Below are positions 23,507 through 33,015 of a stretch of DNA of 59,177 bases, piece after piece. The stretch's first letter is position 1; each line of letters opens with the position of its first letter. The position numbers and the translations under genes were made by a program. The DNA is from DASZMX01 sp035551475 (GTDB lineage Bacteria; Verrucomicrobiota; Verrucomicrobiia; Limisphaerales; Palsa-1400), in contig DASZMX010000010.1 in assembly GCA_035551475.1 (NCBI GenBank), positions 1 to 59,177 of the forward strand, read 5' to 3'. Below the pieces are notes generated by a model that was not told the origin of the DNA, did no database searches, and worked only from the letters and a program-made list of their open reading frames with translations.

Positions 23507-25896
23507 ACCCTAAACGCATTTTTTGCGCTCTGCTGCTGATCGCGCCCGCGCTCTGGGCCGCGCCAGAGGCCAGCGACCCCGCCACCTGGCAATTCGCCCA
23601 GGCCCAGCCGCCGCCCATTTCGATCCCGCAACGCCGCGTCACCACCGGCGCGCGCCGCACCAACACGCCCGCGGCTTTTCCCGCTTTTCCCACGCTGCCG
23701 GTGGATAACACGCCGCCGGCGTCCCGCGCTTCCGCCGCCCCATCCGCCACCGCCGTTCCGGGCGCAGCCGCCACGGGCGCGACGACGCTGCCGGGAAGCG
23801 CTCCCGCCCCCGGCGCCATGGCGCCGGGCGCTAGCGTCCCCACGAATGCCGCTGGTGAAGCAGCGATTTACGATTACGATTTTCCCAGCATCCCGGTGGA
23901 TCAACTGCTTGACACGGTGTACGCGCCGCTGGTGGGCCGCACTTTGCTCCGCGCCACGGCCGGACCCTCGGCAGTCGCGGGCACCACGACCATTACGCTC
24001 AAGACGCAACACGCCTTGACCAAGACCGAGGCCATCGTGGCCCTTGAAACGGTCCTGGGCATGAATGGCATCACGATCGTTCCGCTGGGGGATAAATTTG
24101 CCAAAGTTGTGGCGGAAGCCGCCGCGGGTCAGGCGGGCGGAGCGGTTTCGACGAACAACACGATGACCAACCTGCCGCTGGCCGGCAAATTCGTCACGCA
24201 AATCATCCAGGTCAAATATGCGAACGGCCAGGACTTGAGCGATTTGCTCAAGCAATTTGCCAAGGGACAGACAAGCATTATTTTCATCCCCAGCACGCAG
24301 ACGCTCATCCTCCGCGATTACTCGGAAAACGTGGCGCGCATGCTGGAAATGGTGGAGAAGATTGATGTTTCCTCGCCGCTCCAGGTCAAACCGGAGGTCA
24401 TCCCGATCAAATACGCGCTGGCCAGCGACATCGCCACGGCGCTTACGGCGCTGGGCGCCACCGGAGGGACGTCGGTCGGCGGCTCGGGCAAGTCCGGCGC
24501 GAATTTTTCCGCGCGGAGCGGTTCGGGCGGCGGCTTTGGCAGCGGCAGCGGCTCCGGCTTCGGCAGCAGCGGCGGCTATGGCAACCAAGGCGGATACAAC
24601 GGCGGTTACCCCGGCAGCGGCGGCGGCTTTGGCGTGCAATCCGACAGCATGCGCCAGCTTGGTGACGAGGCCTTCACCCCGATGGCCGCGAATCCAGTCG
24701 CGGCCACGGCGCGCAGCTCTTTCCAGCAAAACCTGCAAAAGATCGTGGCCGGCGCGGGGGACAAAGGGCAGCTCACGCTTTTCGGACAGACTAAAATCAT
24801 CGCCGACGAACGCACCAATTCGCTGCTGGTGTTCGCCAACGACGAAGACATGAAAATGATCAAGGACATCATCGCCAAGCTGGATGTCGTCCTGCCGCAG
24901 GTGTTGATCGAGGCGATCATCATGGAAATCAACTTGACAGGAACCCGCAACACCGGCATCAGCTATCTCTCCGGCAAGCAGACCAAGGGCCGGTTCACCG
25001 GCGGGGGCGGCGTCAATAATTTGAGTTCCGCCACCAGTTCCGTGGTGGGTGGAGGCACCAATGGCGCGGCCACCTCCTTCATTCCGAACAGCATTGGCAG
25101 CCTGCCGGGCGGGTTCAGTTATTTTGCACAGTGGGGCAACGACCTGAATGTCGTCTTGGAAGCCGTGGCCGGAGATGGCCGCGTGAATGTATTGTCGCGC
25201 CCGCGCATCCAGACTTCGCACGCGGTGCCCGCCGATTTGTTCATCGGCAACACCGTTCCGTATGTGACCGGCACGCAAAATTACGGCTACAGTTCCGGCC
25301 CCAGTTCGACCTACACGGAAAAGGAGGTCGGCATACGATTGCAGGTCTTGCCGCTCATCAATCCCGAGGGTTTGGTGGAAATGGATATTCAACAGGACAT
25401 CGAGCAACTCGGGCCGGATGTGCAGATTGCCGGCGTCGGCGGCGTTCCCACCACGACCAAACGCCAGGCGGGCGCCAAGGTGGCGGTGCGTGATGGCGAG
25501 ACGATTCTCCTGGGAGGTTTTATTAGTGACAGCCGTTCCAAAGCCGATACGGGTGTGCCTTTCCTGAAGGACATTCCCGGCTTGGGCGTTCTGTTCAAGA
25601 GCACCTCGGTGCAAAATCTCCGCACCGAACTGGTCATCATGATGCGTCCCACCGTGCTGCCCACCCCGAGCATCGCCGCCAGAGTCGCCACGGAGGAGCG
25701 CAACAAACTTTCGGGCGTCAAACAGGCGGAGCTGGAGATTCGTGAAGATGAGCGCAAACGCAATGCCGCCATCGAAGTCCAGTTGAAGAAGGACAAGGAG
25801 CGCCGGGAAAAAGAGGCGCGCAAACACGGCATCGTGGAGCCCGATTACAACGCCGGCATCACCAACGCCAGCTCGATTCCGCCGATCGAACAATAA
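23503..25896 (+). CDS. gspD: Secretin, outer-membrane pore of a type II secretion system
   Basis: 797 residues with a signal peptide (about 1-20, cleaved near WAA-PEA) and a long Ala/Pro/Thr-rich linker to about 120. N-domain repeats with VKYANGQDLSDLLKQF and VIPIKYALASDIATAL come next. The secretin core begins near PQVLIEAIIMEINLTG. The C-terminal signature GETILLGGFISD...GVPFLKDIPGLGVLFK is complete. A Gly/Ser/Tyr-rich loop of about 60 residues (roughly 319-377) interrupts the N-domains. The last 80 residues are highly charged and probably periplasmic or exposed. No pilotin gene is adjacent. Confidence 0.93.
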   Translation: MNPKRIFCALLLIAPALWAAPEASDPATWQFAQAQPPPISIPQRRVTTGARRTNTPAAFPAFPTLPVDNTPPASRASAAPSATAVPGAAATGATTLPGSAPAPGAMAPGASVPTNAAGEAAIYDYDFPSIPVDQLLDTVYAPLVGRTLLRATAGPSAVAGTTTITLKTQHALTKTEAIVALETVLGMNGITIVPLGDKFAKVVAEAAAGQAGGAVSTNNTMTNLPLAGKFVTQIIQVKYANGQDLSDLLKQFAKGQTSIIFIPSTQTLILRDYSENVARMLEMVEKIDVSSPLQVKPEVIPIKYALASDIATALTALGATGGTSVGGSGKSGANFSARSGSGGGFGSGSGSGFGSSGGYGNQGGYNGGYPGSGGGFGVQSDSMRQLGDEAFTPMAANPVAATARSSFQQNLQKIVAGAGDKGQLTLFGQTKIIADERTNSLLVFANDEDMKMIKDIIAKLDVVLPQVLIEAIIMEINLTGTRNTGISYLSGKQTKGRFTGGGGVNNLSSATSSVVGGGTNGAATSFIPNSIGSLPGGFSYFAQWGNDLNVVLEAVAGDGRVNVLSRPRIQTSHAVPADLFIGNTVPYVTGTQNYGYSSGPSSTYTEKEVGIRLQVLPLINPEGLVEMDIQQDIEQLGPDVQIAGVGGVPTTTKRQAGAKVAVRDGETILLGGFISDSRSKADTGVPFLKDIPGLGVLFKSTSVQNLRTELVIMMRPTVLPTPSIAARVATEERNKLSGVKQAELEIREDERKRNAAIEVQLKKDKERREKEARKHGIVEPDYNAGITNASSIPPIEQ

Positions 25897-25952
25897 TACC
25901 TGGCGGTCATTGGGCTTTGCTCTTTTTCCATCTGCGCCTATCTTGGTGGCTT

Positions 25953-27035
25953 GTGTCGGACGGCAAGAAAACGCGGGTGATCATTGGCATGAGCGGAGGA
26001 GTCGATTCCTCCGCGGCGGCGGCGTTATTGCTGGAACAGGGCTACGATGTGGTGGGCATCACCCTCAAACTTTGGCCGCAGGATTGTGTTTCGCGCGCCG
26101 AGGACAAATGCTGCGGCCCGCAAGCGGTGATGGACGCCCGCAGCGTGTGCGACAAGCTCGGCATTCCCTACTATTTGATCGATGAAGCGGGCGCTTTTCA
26201 GCGCGAGGTGATCGCGTATTTTGCCGAGGAATATAAGGCCGGCCGCACGCCGAACCCGTGCGTGATGTGCAATCAAAAGTTGAAGTTCGGCGCTTTGCTG
26301 GAGCGGGCGCGCCAATTGGGCGGGGACTTTATTGCCACTGGCCACTTTGCGCGCCTGGAGAAAAGCCCGGCAGGCCGCACGCTGCTGAAAAAAGGGGCCG
26401 ACGCCCGCAAAGACCAAAGCTATTTCCTGTTTTCGCTGCGGCAAAACCAGCTTTCCCGCGCGCTTTTTCCGCTGGGAGAAAAGACCAAGAGCGACACGCG
26501 CGACGTCGCCCGCCATTGCAATTTAAAGACGGCGGACAAGGAGGAAAGCATGGAGATTTGCTTCGTGCCGGACAATAATTACGGGAATTTCCTCTTGACG
26601 GACAAGCTGGCGAGCAAGCGCGAGGGCGAGATCGTGAATTTGCAGGGGCAGGTCCTGGGCCGGCATGACGGGATTGATTTCTACACTATTGGCCAGCGCA
26701 AGGGGTTGGGCCTCACCTCCGCCAAGCCGCTCTATGTCATTGAGCTCGATGCCGCGCGCAATCGTGTGATTGTGGGGGATGACACGGCCTTGGACCGCGA
26801 TGAATTCACCGTCGAACGGTGCAATTGGATTCCCTACGACGAGCCGCCGGGGGAATTGGAAGTGTCGGCGAAAATCCGCTACAATCATCCCGGAACTTCC
26901 GCCACGGTGCAGCCGCTGGCCGGAGATCGCGCGAAAGTGAAGCTGCACGCGCCGCAACGCGCCATCACGCCGGGACAGGCCTGCGTGTTCTACGACGGCG
27001 ATCTCGTGGTGGGCGGCGGCTGGATCACGCGCTAG
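25953..27035 (+). CDS. mnmA: tRNA-specific 2-thiouridylase MnmA
   Basis: Makes the 2-thio group of wobble uridine in tRNA-Lys/Glu/Gln. The GTG at 25953 gives 360 residues, the normal size; a TTG at 25917 would add 12 residues without family similarity. The PP-loop SGGVDSS lies at about 14-20. Cys103 in NPCVMCN and Cys203 in MEICFVPD are the expected catalytic pair. KDQSYFLF and the C-terminal beta-barrel are present. It follows the secretin gene by 56 bases and is convergent with the EF-hand lipoprotein. Confidence 0.95.
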   Translation: MSDGKKTRVIIGMSGGVDSSAAAALLLEQGYDVVGITLKLWPQDCVSRAEDKCCGPQAVMDARSVCDKLGIPYYLIDEAGAFQREVIAYFAEEYKAGRTPNPCVMCNQKLKFGALLERARQLGGDFIATGHFARLEKSPAGRTLLKKGADARKDQSYFLFSLRQNQLSRALFPLGEKTKSDTRDVARHCNLKTADKEESMEICFVPDNNYGNFLLTDKLASKREGEIVNLQGQVLGRHDGIDFYTIGQRKGLGLTSAKPLYVIELDAARNRVIVGDDTALDRDEFTVERCNWIPYDEPPGELEVSAKIRYNHPGTSATVQPLAGDRAKVKLHAPQRAITPGQACVFYDGDLVVGGGWITR

Positions 27036-27044
27036 CGCGGCGTT

Positions 27045-27401
27045 TTATTTATACTGCGAGGCGAAGATGCGCGCCTCCACCTCGGTGATGCGTCCGTCTT
27101 TATTGGTGTCGCAACGCTTGACGCCTTCGTTGAATTTCTCGTTCTCCCCGGATTTGACAATGCTGGTGTAATGGAAGACGACGGGAATTTCAAAATGCGA
27201 TCTGTCCTCGGTCTCGCCGTGAAACGGCATGCGGTTTAAGGCCGCGTAAAACGTCTCGCCCGCGGCCTCGCTTTCAAATTCCACCGCGGTGCGTTTGGCC
27301 TCGCGATAGGTGGTTTGGCTGCAATCGGTGCAGCCCGCAAACCAAATACCCGATGCCAGCGAAGCGGCGCCCCAAATTAACCTGCGAAGGTAAACGCTCA
27401 T
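27045..27401 (-). CDS. EF-hand lipoprotein
   Basis: 118 residues with a lipoprotein signal (GIWFAGC, Cys24). Near the C-terminus is a complete EF-hand loop, DTNKDGRITEVE (residues 98-109), with Asp/Asn/Asp and Glu in the calcium-coordinating positions. The middle has a VVFHYTSIV strand but no catalytic motif. It is likely an envelope calcium-binding protein of unknown role. It is downstream of xylB's stop by strand order reversed: xylB (27456) lies 54 bases before its start region on the same strand, so the two might share a transcript. Confidence 0.75.
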   Translation of the reverse strand: MSVYLRRLIWGAASLASGIWFAGCTDCSQTTYREAKRTAVEFESEAAGETFYAALNRMPFHGETEDRSHFEIPVVFHYTSIVKSGENEKFNEGVKRCDTNKDGRITEVEARIFASQYK

Positions 27402-27455
27402 GGAATGATCATGCTCCCGGCGAAGGATGCGTCAAATAAATTTAAACGCCAAAAA

Positions 27456-28985
27456 TCAGAGGTGTTCGGTGAACCGGCGATGCCGGGTGAACACGGGGCG
27501 GAGCGAGAGGGAGAGTTCGTCCTGCAACGCTTGCAGTTCGCGATAAATTGAAACGTTTTCTTTTTTGGGGGTGACGGTTTCGCGTCCGTTCAGCTCCACA
27601 AATTCGTCGGTGAGGTCGTGGATGGAAACTTTTTCGCCTTGCCGCAGGCGCCACGCCCAGAGGGCTTGCAAGGCGGCTCCGTACGCGGCGCCTTCGCTGA
27701 CCTTGATTGTCACCACTTCAGTGTCAAATACATCGGCCATGATCTGGCGCCAGAATTTGGATTTGGCGCCGCCGCCGGTGGCGCGGATTTGGCGGGGCTT
27801 GACGCCGAGTTCGCGCAGCCGGCGCAGGCCGTAATTCATGCCGAGCGTGACGCCTTCCATGGCAGCGCGCGCGAAATGTGCGGTCTGAAAAGTCCTGGGG
27901 GTGGCGCCGAACCAGACGCCGGTGCCGTGCGGCACATTCGGCGTTCGCTCGCCTTCGAGATAGGGCAGCAAGAGCAACCCACCGCAGCCGGCGGGCGCCT
28001 TGGCGGCTTCAGCGGCAAACTGCTCGTGAGTCAAACCAAAATCTTCGCGCACCATTTCCGTCGCGACGGTGACGTTCATGGTGCAGAGCAGGGGCAGCCA
28101 ATGATTGGTCGAATCGCAGAAGGCGGCAATTTCGCCCTGTGGATCGATGACCGGATGATCAGCGCAGGCGTAAATTGTGCCGCTGGTGCCGAAGCTGGCC
28201 GTGACCGCGCCTGCGCGGGTGTTGCCGGTGCCGATGGCGCCCATCATGTTGTCGCCGCCGCCCGCGCTGACGAGGACGCCGGGGTTGAGGCCGAGTTCGT
28301 GGGCCGTGCTGGTTTGCAACAGGCCAGCAGGTTGGTCGCTGGGTTGCAGGGGAGGCAAGAGCGACTCCAATTTGGCGTCGATGGCGCGGAGAGTTTTTTG
28401 CGACCATTTTCTCGTCTTGACGTTCAACAGCGCGGTGCCGCTGGCGTCGCCATATTCCATGACTTTGCCGCCGGTCAGCCAGAAATTTAAGTAGTCATGC
28501 GGCAGCAGCACGGACGCGAGGCGCGCGAAATTTTTGGGCTCATGCCGCTTGAGCCAGAGAATTTTTGGGGCGGTGAAGCCCGGGAGCATGGCATTGCCGA
28601 GCTCGCGCAAGGTGGCCTTGGCCCCGCCAAGTTTGTCCGTGATTTGCTCGCATTCTGGAAAAGTCGAAGTGTCGCACCAAAGTTTGGCCGGGCGGATGAC
28701 TTCGCCGTGTTTGTCCAACGGCACGAAACCGTGTTGTTGTCCGCTGACGCCGATGGCGACCACTTCGCCGGCGCTGGCTTTGGCTTTTTTTAAGGCCGTC
28801 TGGATGGCCCGGCGCGTCGCGTCCCGCCAAGTGTGCGGATGCTGTTCTTTCGCGCCGGCGGGAAGATTGGGGAGGAGGTCGTAGGCCACCGCGCCGTCGC
28901 CGAGGACAGCTCCATTGGCGGCGTTGACCACCAGGGCCTTGGTGGATTGGGTGCCGCTGTCAATGCCTATGAGCAGTGAACGCAC
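27456..28985 (-). CDS. xylB: Xylulokinase
   Basis: FGGY-family kinase that phosphorylates D-xylulose to xylulose 5-phosphate. 509 residues. The N-terminal phosphate loop IGIDSGTQSTKALVV is followed by the substrate segment VSGQQHGFVPLD and the C-terminal ATP region with ATGGGAKSKFWRQIMADVF. Length and the WCDTST segment favour xylulose over glycerol. The start lies two bases after the stop of a 53-residue membrane protein gene. With zwf and rpiB it feeds the pentose-phosphate pathway. Confidence 0.93.
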   Translation of the reverse strand: MRSLLIGIDSGTQSTKALVVNAANGAVLGDGAVAYDLLPNLPAGAKEQHPHTWRDATRRAIQTALKKAKASAGEVVAIGVSGQQHGFVPLDKHGEVIRPAKLWCDTSTFPECEQITDKLGGAKATLRELGNAMLPGFTAPKILWLKRHEPKNFARLASVLLPHDYLNFWLTGGKVMEYGDASGTALLNVKTRKWSQKTLRAIDAKLESLLPPLQPSDQPAGLLQTSTAHELGLNPGVLVSAGGGDNMMGAIGTGNTRAGAVTASFGTSGTIYACADHPVIDPQGEIAAFCDSTNHWLPLLCTMNVTVATEMVREDFGLTHEQFAAEAAKAPAGCGGLLLLPYLEGERTPNVPHGTGVWFGATPRTFQTAHFARAAMEGVTLGMNYGLRRLRELGVKPRQIRATGGGAKSKFWRQIMADVFDTEVVTIKVSEGAAYGAALQALWAWRLRQGEKVSIHDLTDEFVELNGRETVTPKKENVSIYRELQALQDELSLSLRPVFTRHRRFTEHL

Positions 28986-28987
28986 GG

Positions 28988-29149
28988 TTAGTCACTGTTG
29001 CGCAACGCAAAGCAACCGAGGGTGAACAGGCAGACGAGGACGGCGAAGGCCGCGAGCCATTTGTTCACGAGGATGACTCCCCAGACAAACATATACACAC
29101 CCGCGACGGTGGCGGCGAACAATGCGATCTCTGTGCGACTTCGTTCCAT
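28988..29149 (-). CDS. 53-residue membrane protein upstream of xylB
   Basis: A short ORF from the ATG at 29147-29149 to TAA at 28988-28990. It encodes a charged start (MERSRTEIALF) and then two hydrophobic stretches, at about residues 9-28 and 32-48, so it probably forms a membrane hairpin. The stop is two bases before the xylB ATG, consistent with coupling. No family is recognised. Support is the hydrophobic pattern, the tight spacing and the good codon context rather than homology. Confidence 0.55.
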   Translation of the reverse strand: MERSRTEIALFAATVAGVYMFVWGVILVNKWLAAFAVLVCLFTLGCFALRNSD

Positions 29150-29230
29150 AAGCTAGATTCAATCGACCCGTTGAAATTACAATGACCTCCTGCCAGCAGG
29201 CAAGCGGATTGCGCGCCGATGGCAATATTC

Positions 29231-29259
29231 TTTACAAACCGTGGCGGATGCGATACGAT
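29231..29259 (+). promoter_or_regulatory. Candidate promoter and RBS of the beta-propeller gene
   Basis: TTTACA (29231-29236) and TACGAT (29254-29259) are separated by 17 bases. The strong ribosome binding site GGAAGG at 29282-29287, eight bases before the ATG at 29296, decides that start over the upstream in-frame ATG at 29182. Confidence 0.5.
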
Positions 29260-29295
29260 TGCCGCGTTAATAACCCCTCGCGGAAGGCATCGTTT

Positions 29296-32200
29296 ATGAT
29301 CTTCTGGAAATATTCGTGGCGGCGCACAGTCGCCGCGCTTTTTTGGCTTTTTCTTTGTCTGGCGGCGCCGCGGATCCACGCTGATATTACGCTCACCAAC
29401 CTCGCCGATTTAAGTTCCTCCGGGGCTTCTGGTTCAGGAGCCTCTCCCGCGGCGTCCATGGTCTTTCTGCCAGGCAGCGGACGACTTTACGGAACTGCCA
29501 CTGTGGGCGGCGCAGGGCACGGAAGTGTTTTTGCGCTGGGCTTTTCTCAAATCCCACCTTTCGGATTCACGCCCGGGCCCTTGCTGACCAATCTTCATTC
29601 TTTTGCCATATCGGAAGGCGGCGCTCCATCGGCCCCCGTAGCCTTTGTCGATTTTGCCACGATGTTCGGCTCCGCTGCGGAATGTGGCATTTCCAATTCC
29701 CTTTATCCAGCGGGCATGGGTTCCATTTACAAATTGGCCACCAATCGAACGTTTAATGTTTGGTATCGTTTTGGCTCGCATACCAATGCGGCTGGACAAG
29801 CCCTCGACGGCGCCATTCCCAAATCCCGGCTGATCTTCGCCAGCCAAGGGCGATTGTTTGGGCTCACATCACAAGGCGGGGCCAACGGCTACGCCAATGG
29901 CGGTCACGGCTATGGGACGGCCTTCGTTATTCTGACCAATGGCGCCAATTCCCTGACCACGCTTCACTCCTTCACACCGACGGAGGGCATCAATCCGGTT
30001 GACTTGACGCCGTCTGCCAACGGGCTGCTTTACGGCGTGGCAGCCAGCGGCGGCGCCAGCTCGCTCGTGATCGATGCCGATGGTGATGTGGGCGGCGGCA
30101 CGCTGTTCTCGATGGACACCAACGGGAATGTGGCGGCGCTTTACAGCTTTGGCAGCCGCACCAATCTCTCGGGCGCCGCATTGGACGGTTGCTCGCCCAA
30201 CCCCGTGATCGTGGGCGCGGATGGTTATCTTTACGGCACGACACGTTTCGGCGGCTCCAATTCCGCTGTCGCGGACACCAATGGCCATGTTGGTTTTGGA
30301 ACCGTCTTTAAAGCGGACACGAATGGAGCGCTAACCACGCTGTATTCGTTTGGCAGTGTCACCGACGCGCACGGAACGCCGCTGGATGGCGGCAATCCCG
30401 CCGGGGCCTTGCTGCAAGGGGCGGATGGCGAATTATTCGGCGTCACGACTTTTGGCGGAATATCGAACGTGGGCACGATTTACAAGATTACGACCAATGG
30501 TGTTTTCACCCAGCTCCATTCCTTGGCCGCATCCCCGATCGTGAGGTTTCCGCCATTGCCGCCTGGCGTAACCGACGTGGATATTGGCGAATTCCCGCAG
30601 GCTGGATTGACCGCGGGCCCAGGAGGATTTTACGGCTCGACCTTTGGATCTAATTCGTCTTTGCCTTTTGCTTCCACGACGGGCTCGGCGTTGTTCTCCA
30701 TCGGGCCGCTGGCGCCGCGCACGGTCAACTTCAGTGCCACCGCGACTTTTATCGACGGCTCGACCAACACATTTTCGTTTCAAACCGTTTCGCTTTATCA
30801 GTCCGCATACCACTGGACAACGACTGGCGTCAGCAACGAGGCGAATCTTTTGGGGCTCAATGTCAGCAATCTGACGATTTCAGGTGCGACGCTTGGCAAT
30901 GCCGGCTCCTACACGGTTGTCACAACGAATGTCGCCGGCGCCGTCACCAACACGGTCGGCGTGAAGGTGGTTCCATTGGTCGTGCAAAATTCGCCCTCCG
31001 ACCAGGTGGTGCGAGTGGGCCAAAGCGCGGCCTTTGCGGGGACGGCGCAAAGTGTGCATCCCCTCGATTACCAATGGCAGCGCGATGGGGCGAATTTGAC
31101 CAATGACGGACGCTATTCCGGCACAACCACGTTCCAGCTTTCGCTGGCGAGCGCGGCGGTGGCGGACGGCGGGAGCTTCACCCTGGTCTTCAGCAACGTC
31201 GCGGGCGCGGTCACCAGCGCCCCCGCCGTATTGACAGTGCTGCCGCTGGCCGCCACTGGCTACGGCTACACGTCTTTGCACGGCTTTGACATCACAAACG
31301 ACGGGGCGCTTCCCAGCAGTTCGGTGATTCAGGGCGCGGATTTCAACCTGTACGGCACGGCCTATGACGGCGGAGCGACCAACGCGGGCACGGTTTTCCG
31401 CATGACCACCAACGGCGACTTCACGTTGCTGCATTCTTTCGGCTCGTTCTATTCCAATGGGGTTCCCTGGGATGGAAGCTTTCCGGTGGCGCGGCTTCTT
31501 CAGGGCAGCGACGGCTGGTTTTATGGCAGTTGCTCTGAGGGTGGGTCGAATAATCTCGGCACAATTTTCAAAATCAGTCCGGCGGGAGAATTTCAAACCC
31601 TCGCCATGCTGGGCTCTTCCAACGTGGGCGGCGCGGAATATCCCGGCTCGCCGCTGATTCAAGATCATCAAGGGACATTTTACGCGACTTCGGATGGGGC
31701 GGGGGCCGGCACAGGCGTCTTGTTCTCCATGAGCACAGTTGGAAACCTCACGACGCTCCACACTTTCACCGACAACGACGGCACGGCGTTTGCCTCCACG
31801 CTGATCGAGGAGCCGGACAGCAGTTTCGTGGGCTTGGCGAGCCAGGGCGGACTTTATGGCAATGGCAGCTTTTTCAAACTGACCTCCGCCGGCGTTTACA
31901 CCAATCTCTATTTCTTTGACAACGGACCGGAAGGCGATTTCCCGACGGGCGACCTGGCGGAGGATGACGCGGGCAATTATTACGGCGTCACGACGTATGG
32001 CGCCGGCTACGGCCACGGCGCCGTGTTCGAGATCGACGCCAATAATTCCGTCACCGCCCTGCATTCCTTTGGCGCGCAAACCATCCAGGGCAATACGATT
32101 GATGGTCTGCAGCCGGAGGGCGGTTTGACGCGCGCGGTGGACGGAAATTTTTACGGGGCCACGTTGAGCGGCGGTTGGCAGAATTACGGCACAATCTTCC

Positions 32201-32592
32201 GCATCACGCCCCAAGGCGATTTTTCCACGGTAGTGTGGTTCGACGGGGTCAACGGCTCGCACCCCATGGCGGCGCCGGCGCAGGGATTGGACGGCAGCCT
32301 CTATGGCTCCGCGCGGGATGGCGGCCCATCTGGCGCCGGCATGATTTATCGTCTAAGCATTCCGATTCCACCGCCGTCGTTTCGCCATGCGGCAGCGGTG
32401 GAGGGTTTTTTTAATTTTTCGTGGAACGCGATAGGCGGTCGCGCTTATCAAGTGCAATACGCCACCAACCTGGCGAATCCCGATTGGAAGGACTTAGGCG
32501 GCCGCTTGACTGCGGACAGTCTCGCCCTCGGCATCAGCGATCCCGTGACCAACCAGCAGCGCTTCTACCGCGTAGTGCAGATGCAGCCCTGA
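29296..32592 (+). CDS. Secreted tandem-repeat beta-propeller (GloVer-type) protein with Ig domain
   Basis: A large secreted protein of 1098 residues. A basic N-terminus and a hydrophobic signal region (about 5-30) come first. About 13 units of the form LYGTxxxGGxxxxGTVFKxxTNG...LHSFG then follow. This repeat is known as a Gloeobacter/Verrucomicrobia tandem repeat and is believed to form a beta-propeller. Six units precede, and seven follow, a central block (about 520-680) containing an Ig-like domain with paired 'GSYTVV' / 'GSFTLVFSN' strands. The C-terminus has a TNLANPDW...FYRVV module. Ligand and function are unknown. Confidence 0.88.
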   Translation: MIFWKYSWRRTVAALFWLFLCLAAPRIHADITLTNLADLSSSGASGSGASPAASMVFLPGSGRLYGTATVGGAGHGSVFALGFSQIPPFGFTPGPLLTNLHSFAISEGGAPSAPVAFVDFATMFGSAAECGISNSLYPAGMGSIYKLATNRTFNVWYRFGSHTNAAGQALDGAIPKSRLIFASQGRLFGLTSQGGANGYANGGHGYGTAFVILTNGANSLTTLHSFTPTEGINPVDLTPSANGLLYGVAASGGASSLVIDADGDVGGGTLFSMDTNGNVAALYSFGSRTNLSGAALDGCSPNPVIVGADGYLYGTTRFGGSNSAVADTNGHVGFGTVFKADTNGALTTLYSFGSVTDAHGTPLDGGNPAGALLQGADGELFGVTTFGGISNVGTIYKITTNGVFTQLHSLAASPIVRFPPLPPGVTDVDIGEFPQAGLTAGPGGFYGSTFGSNSSLPFASTTGSALFSIGPLAPRTVNFSATATFIDGSTNTFSFQTVSLYQSAYHWTTTGVSNEANLLGLNVSNLTISGATLGNAGSYTVVTTNVAGAVTNTVGVKVVPLVVQNSPSDQVVRVGQSAAFAGTAQSVHPLDYQWQRDGANLTNDGRYSGTTTFQLSLASAAVADGGSFTLVFSNVAGAVTSAPAVLTVLPLAATGYGYTSLHGFDITNDGALPSSSVIQGADFNLYGTAYDGGATNAGTVFRMTTNGDFTLLHSFGSFYSNGVPWDGSFPVARLLQGSDGWFYGSCSEGGSNNLGTIFKISPAGEFQTLAMLGSSNVGGAEYPGSPLIQDHQGTFYATSDGAGAGTGVLFSMSTVGNLTTLHTFTDNDGTAFASTLIEEPDSSFVGLASQGGLYGNGSFFKLTSAGVYTNLYFFDNGPEGDFPTGDLAEDDAGNYYGVTTYGAGYGHGAVFEIDANNSVTALHSFGAQTIQGNTIDGLQPEGGLTRAVDGNFYGATLSGGWQNYGTIFRITPQGDFSTVVWFDGVNGSHPMAAPAQGLDGSLYGSARDGGPSGAGMIYRLSIPIPPPSFRHAAAVEGFFNFSWNAIGGRAYQVQYATNLANPDWKDLGGRLTADSLALGISDPVTNQQRFYRVVQMQP
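29470..32370 (+). repeat. Beta-propeller repeat array
   Basis: About 13 divergent protein-level repeats of 40-70 residues inside the propeller gene, each marked by [LF][YF]G[TV]xxxGG and GTxF[KR] segments. They are interrupted once, at roughly 30730-31250, by an Ig-like block. Confidence 0.75.
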
Positions 32593-32595
32593 CGC

Positions 32596-33011
<416 letters not shown>

Positions 33012-33015
<4 letters not shown>

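Noticed and set aside
23371..25893. 840-residue minus-strand open frame opposite the secretin gene
   Set aside because: Composition is Arg/Ala/Gly/Leu-rich with no motifs, while the plus strand carries a complete secretin.
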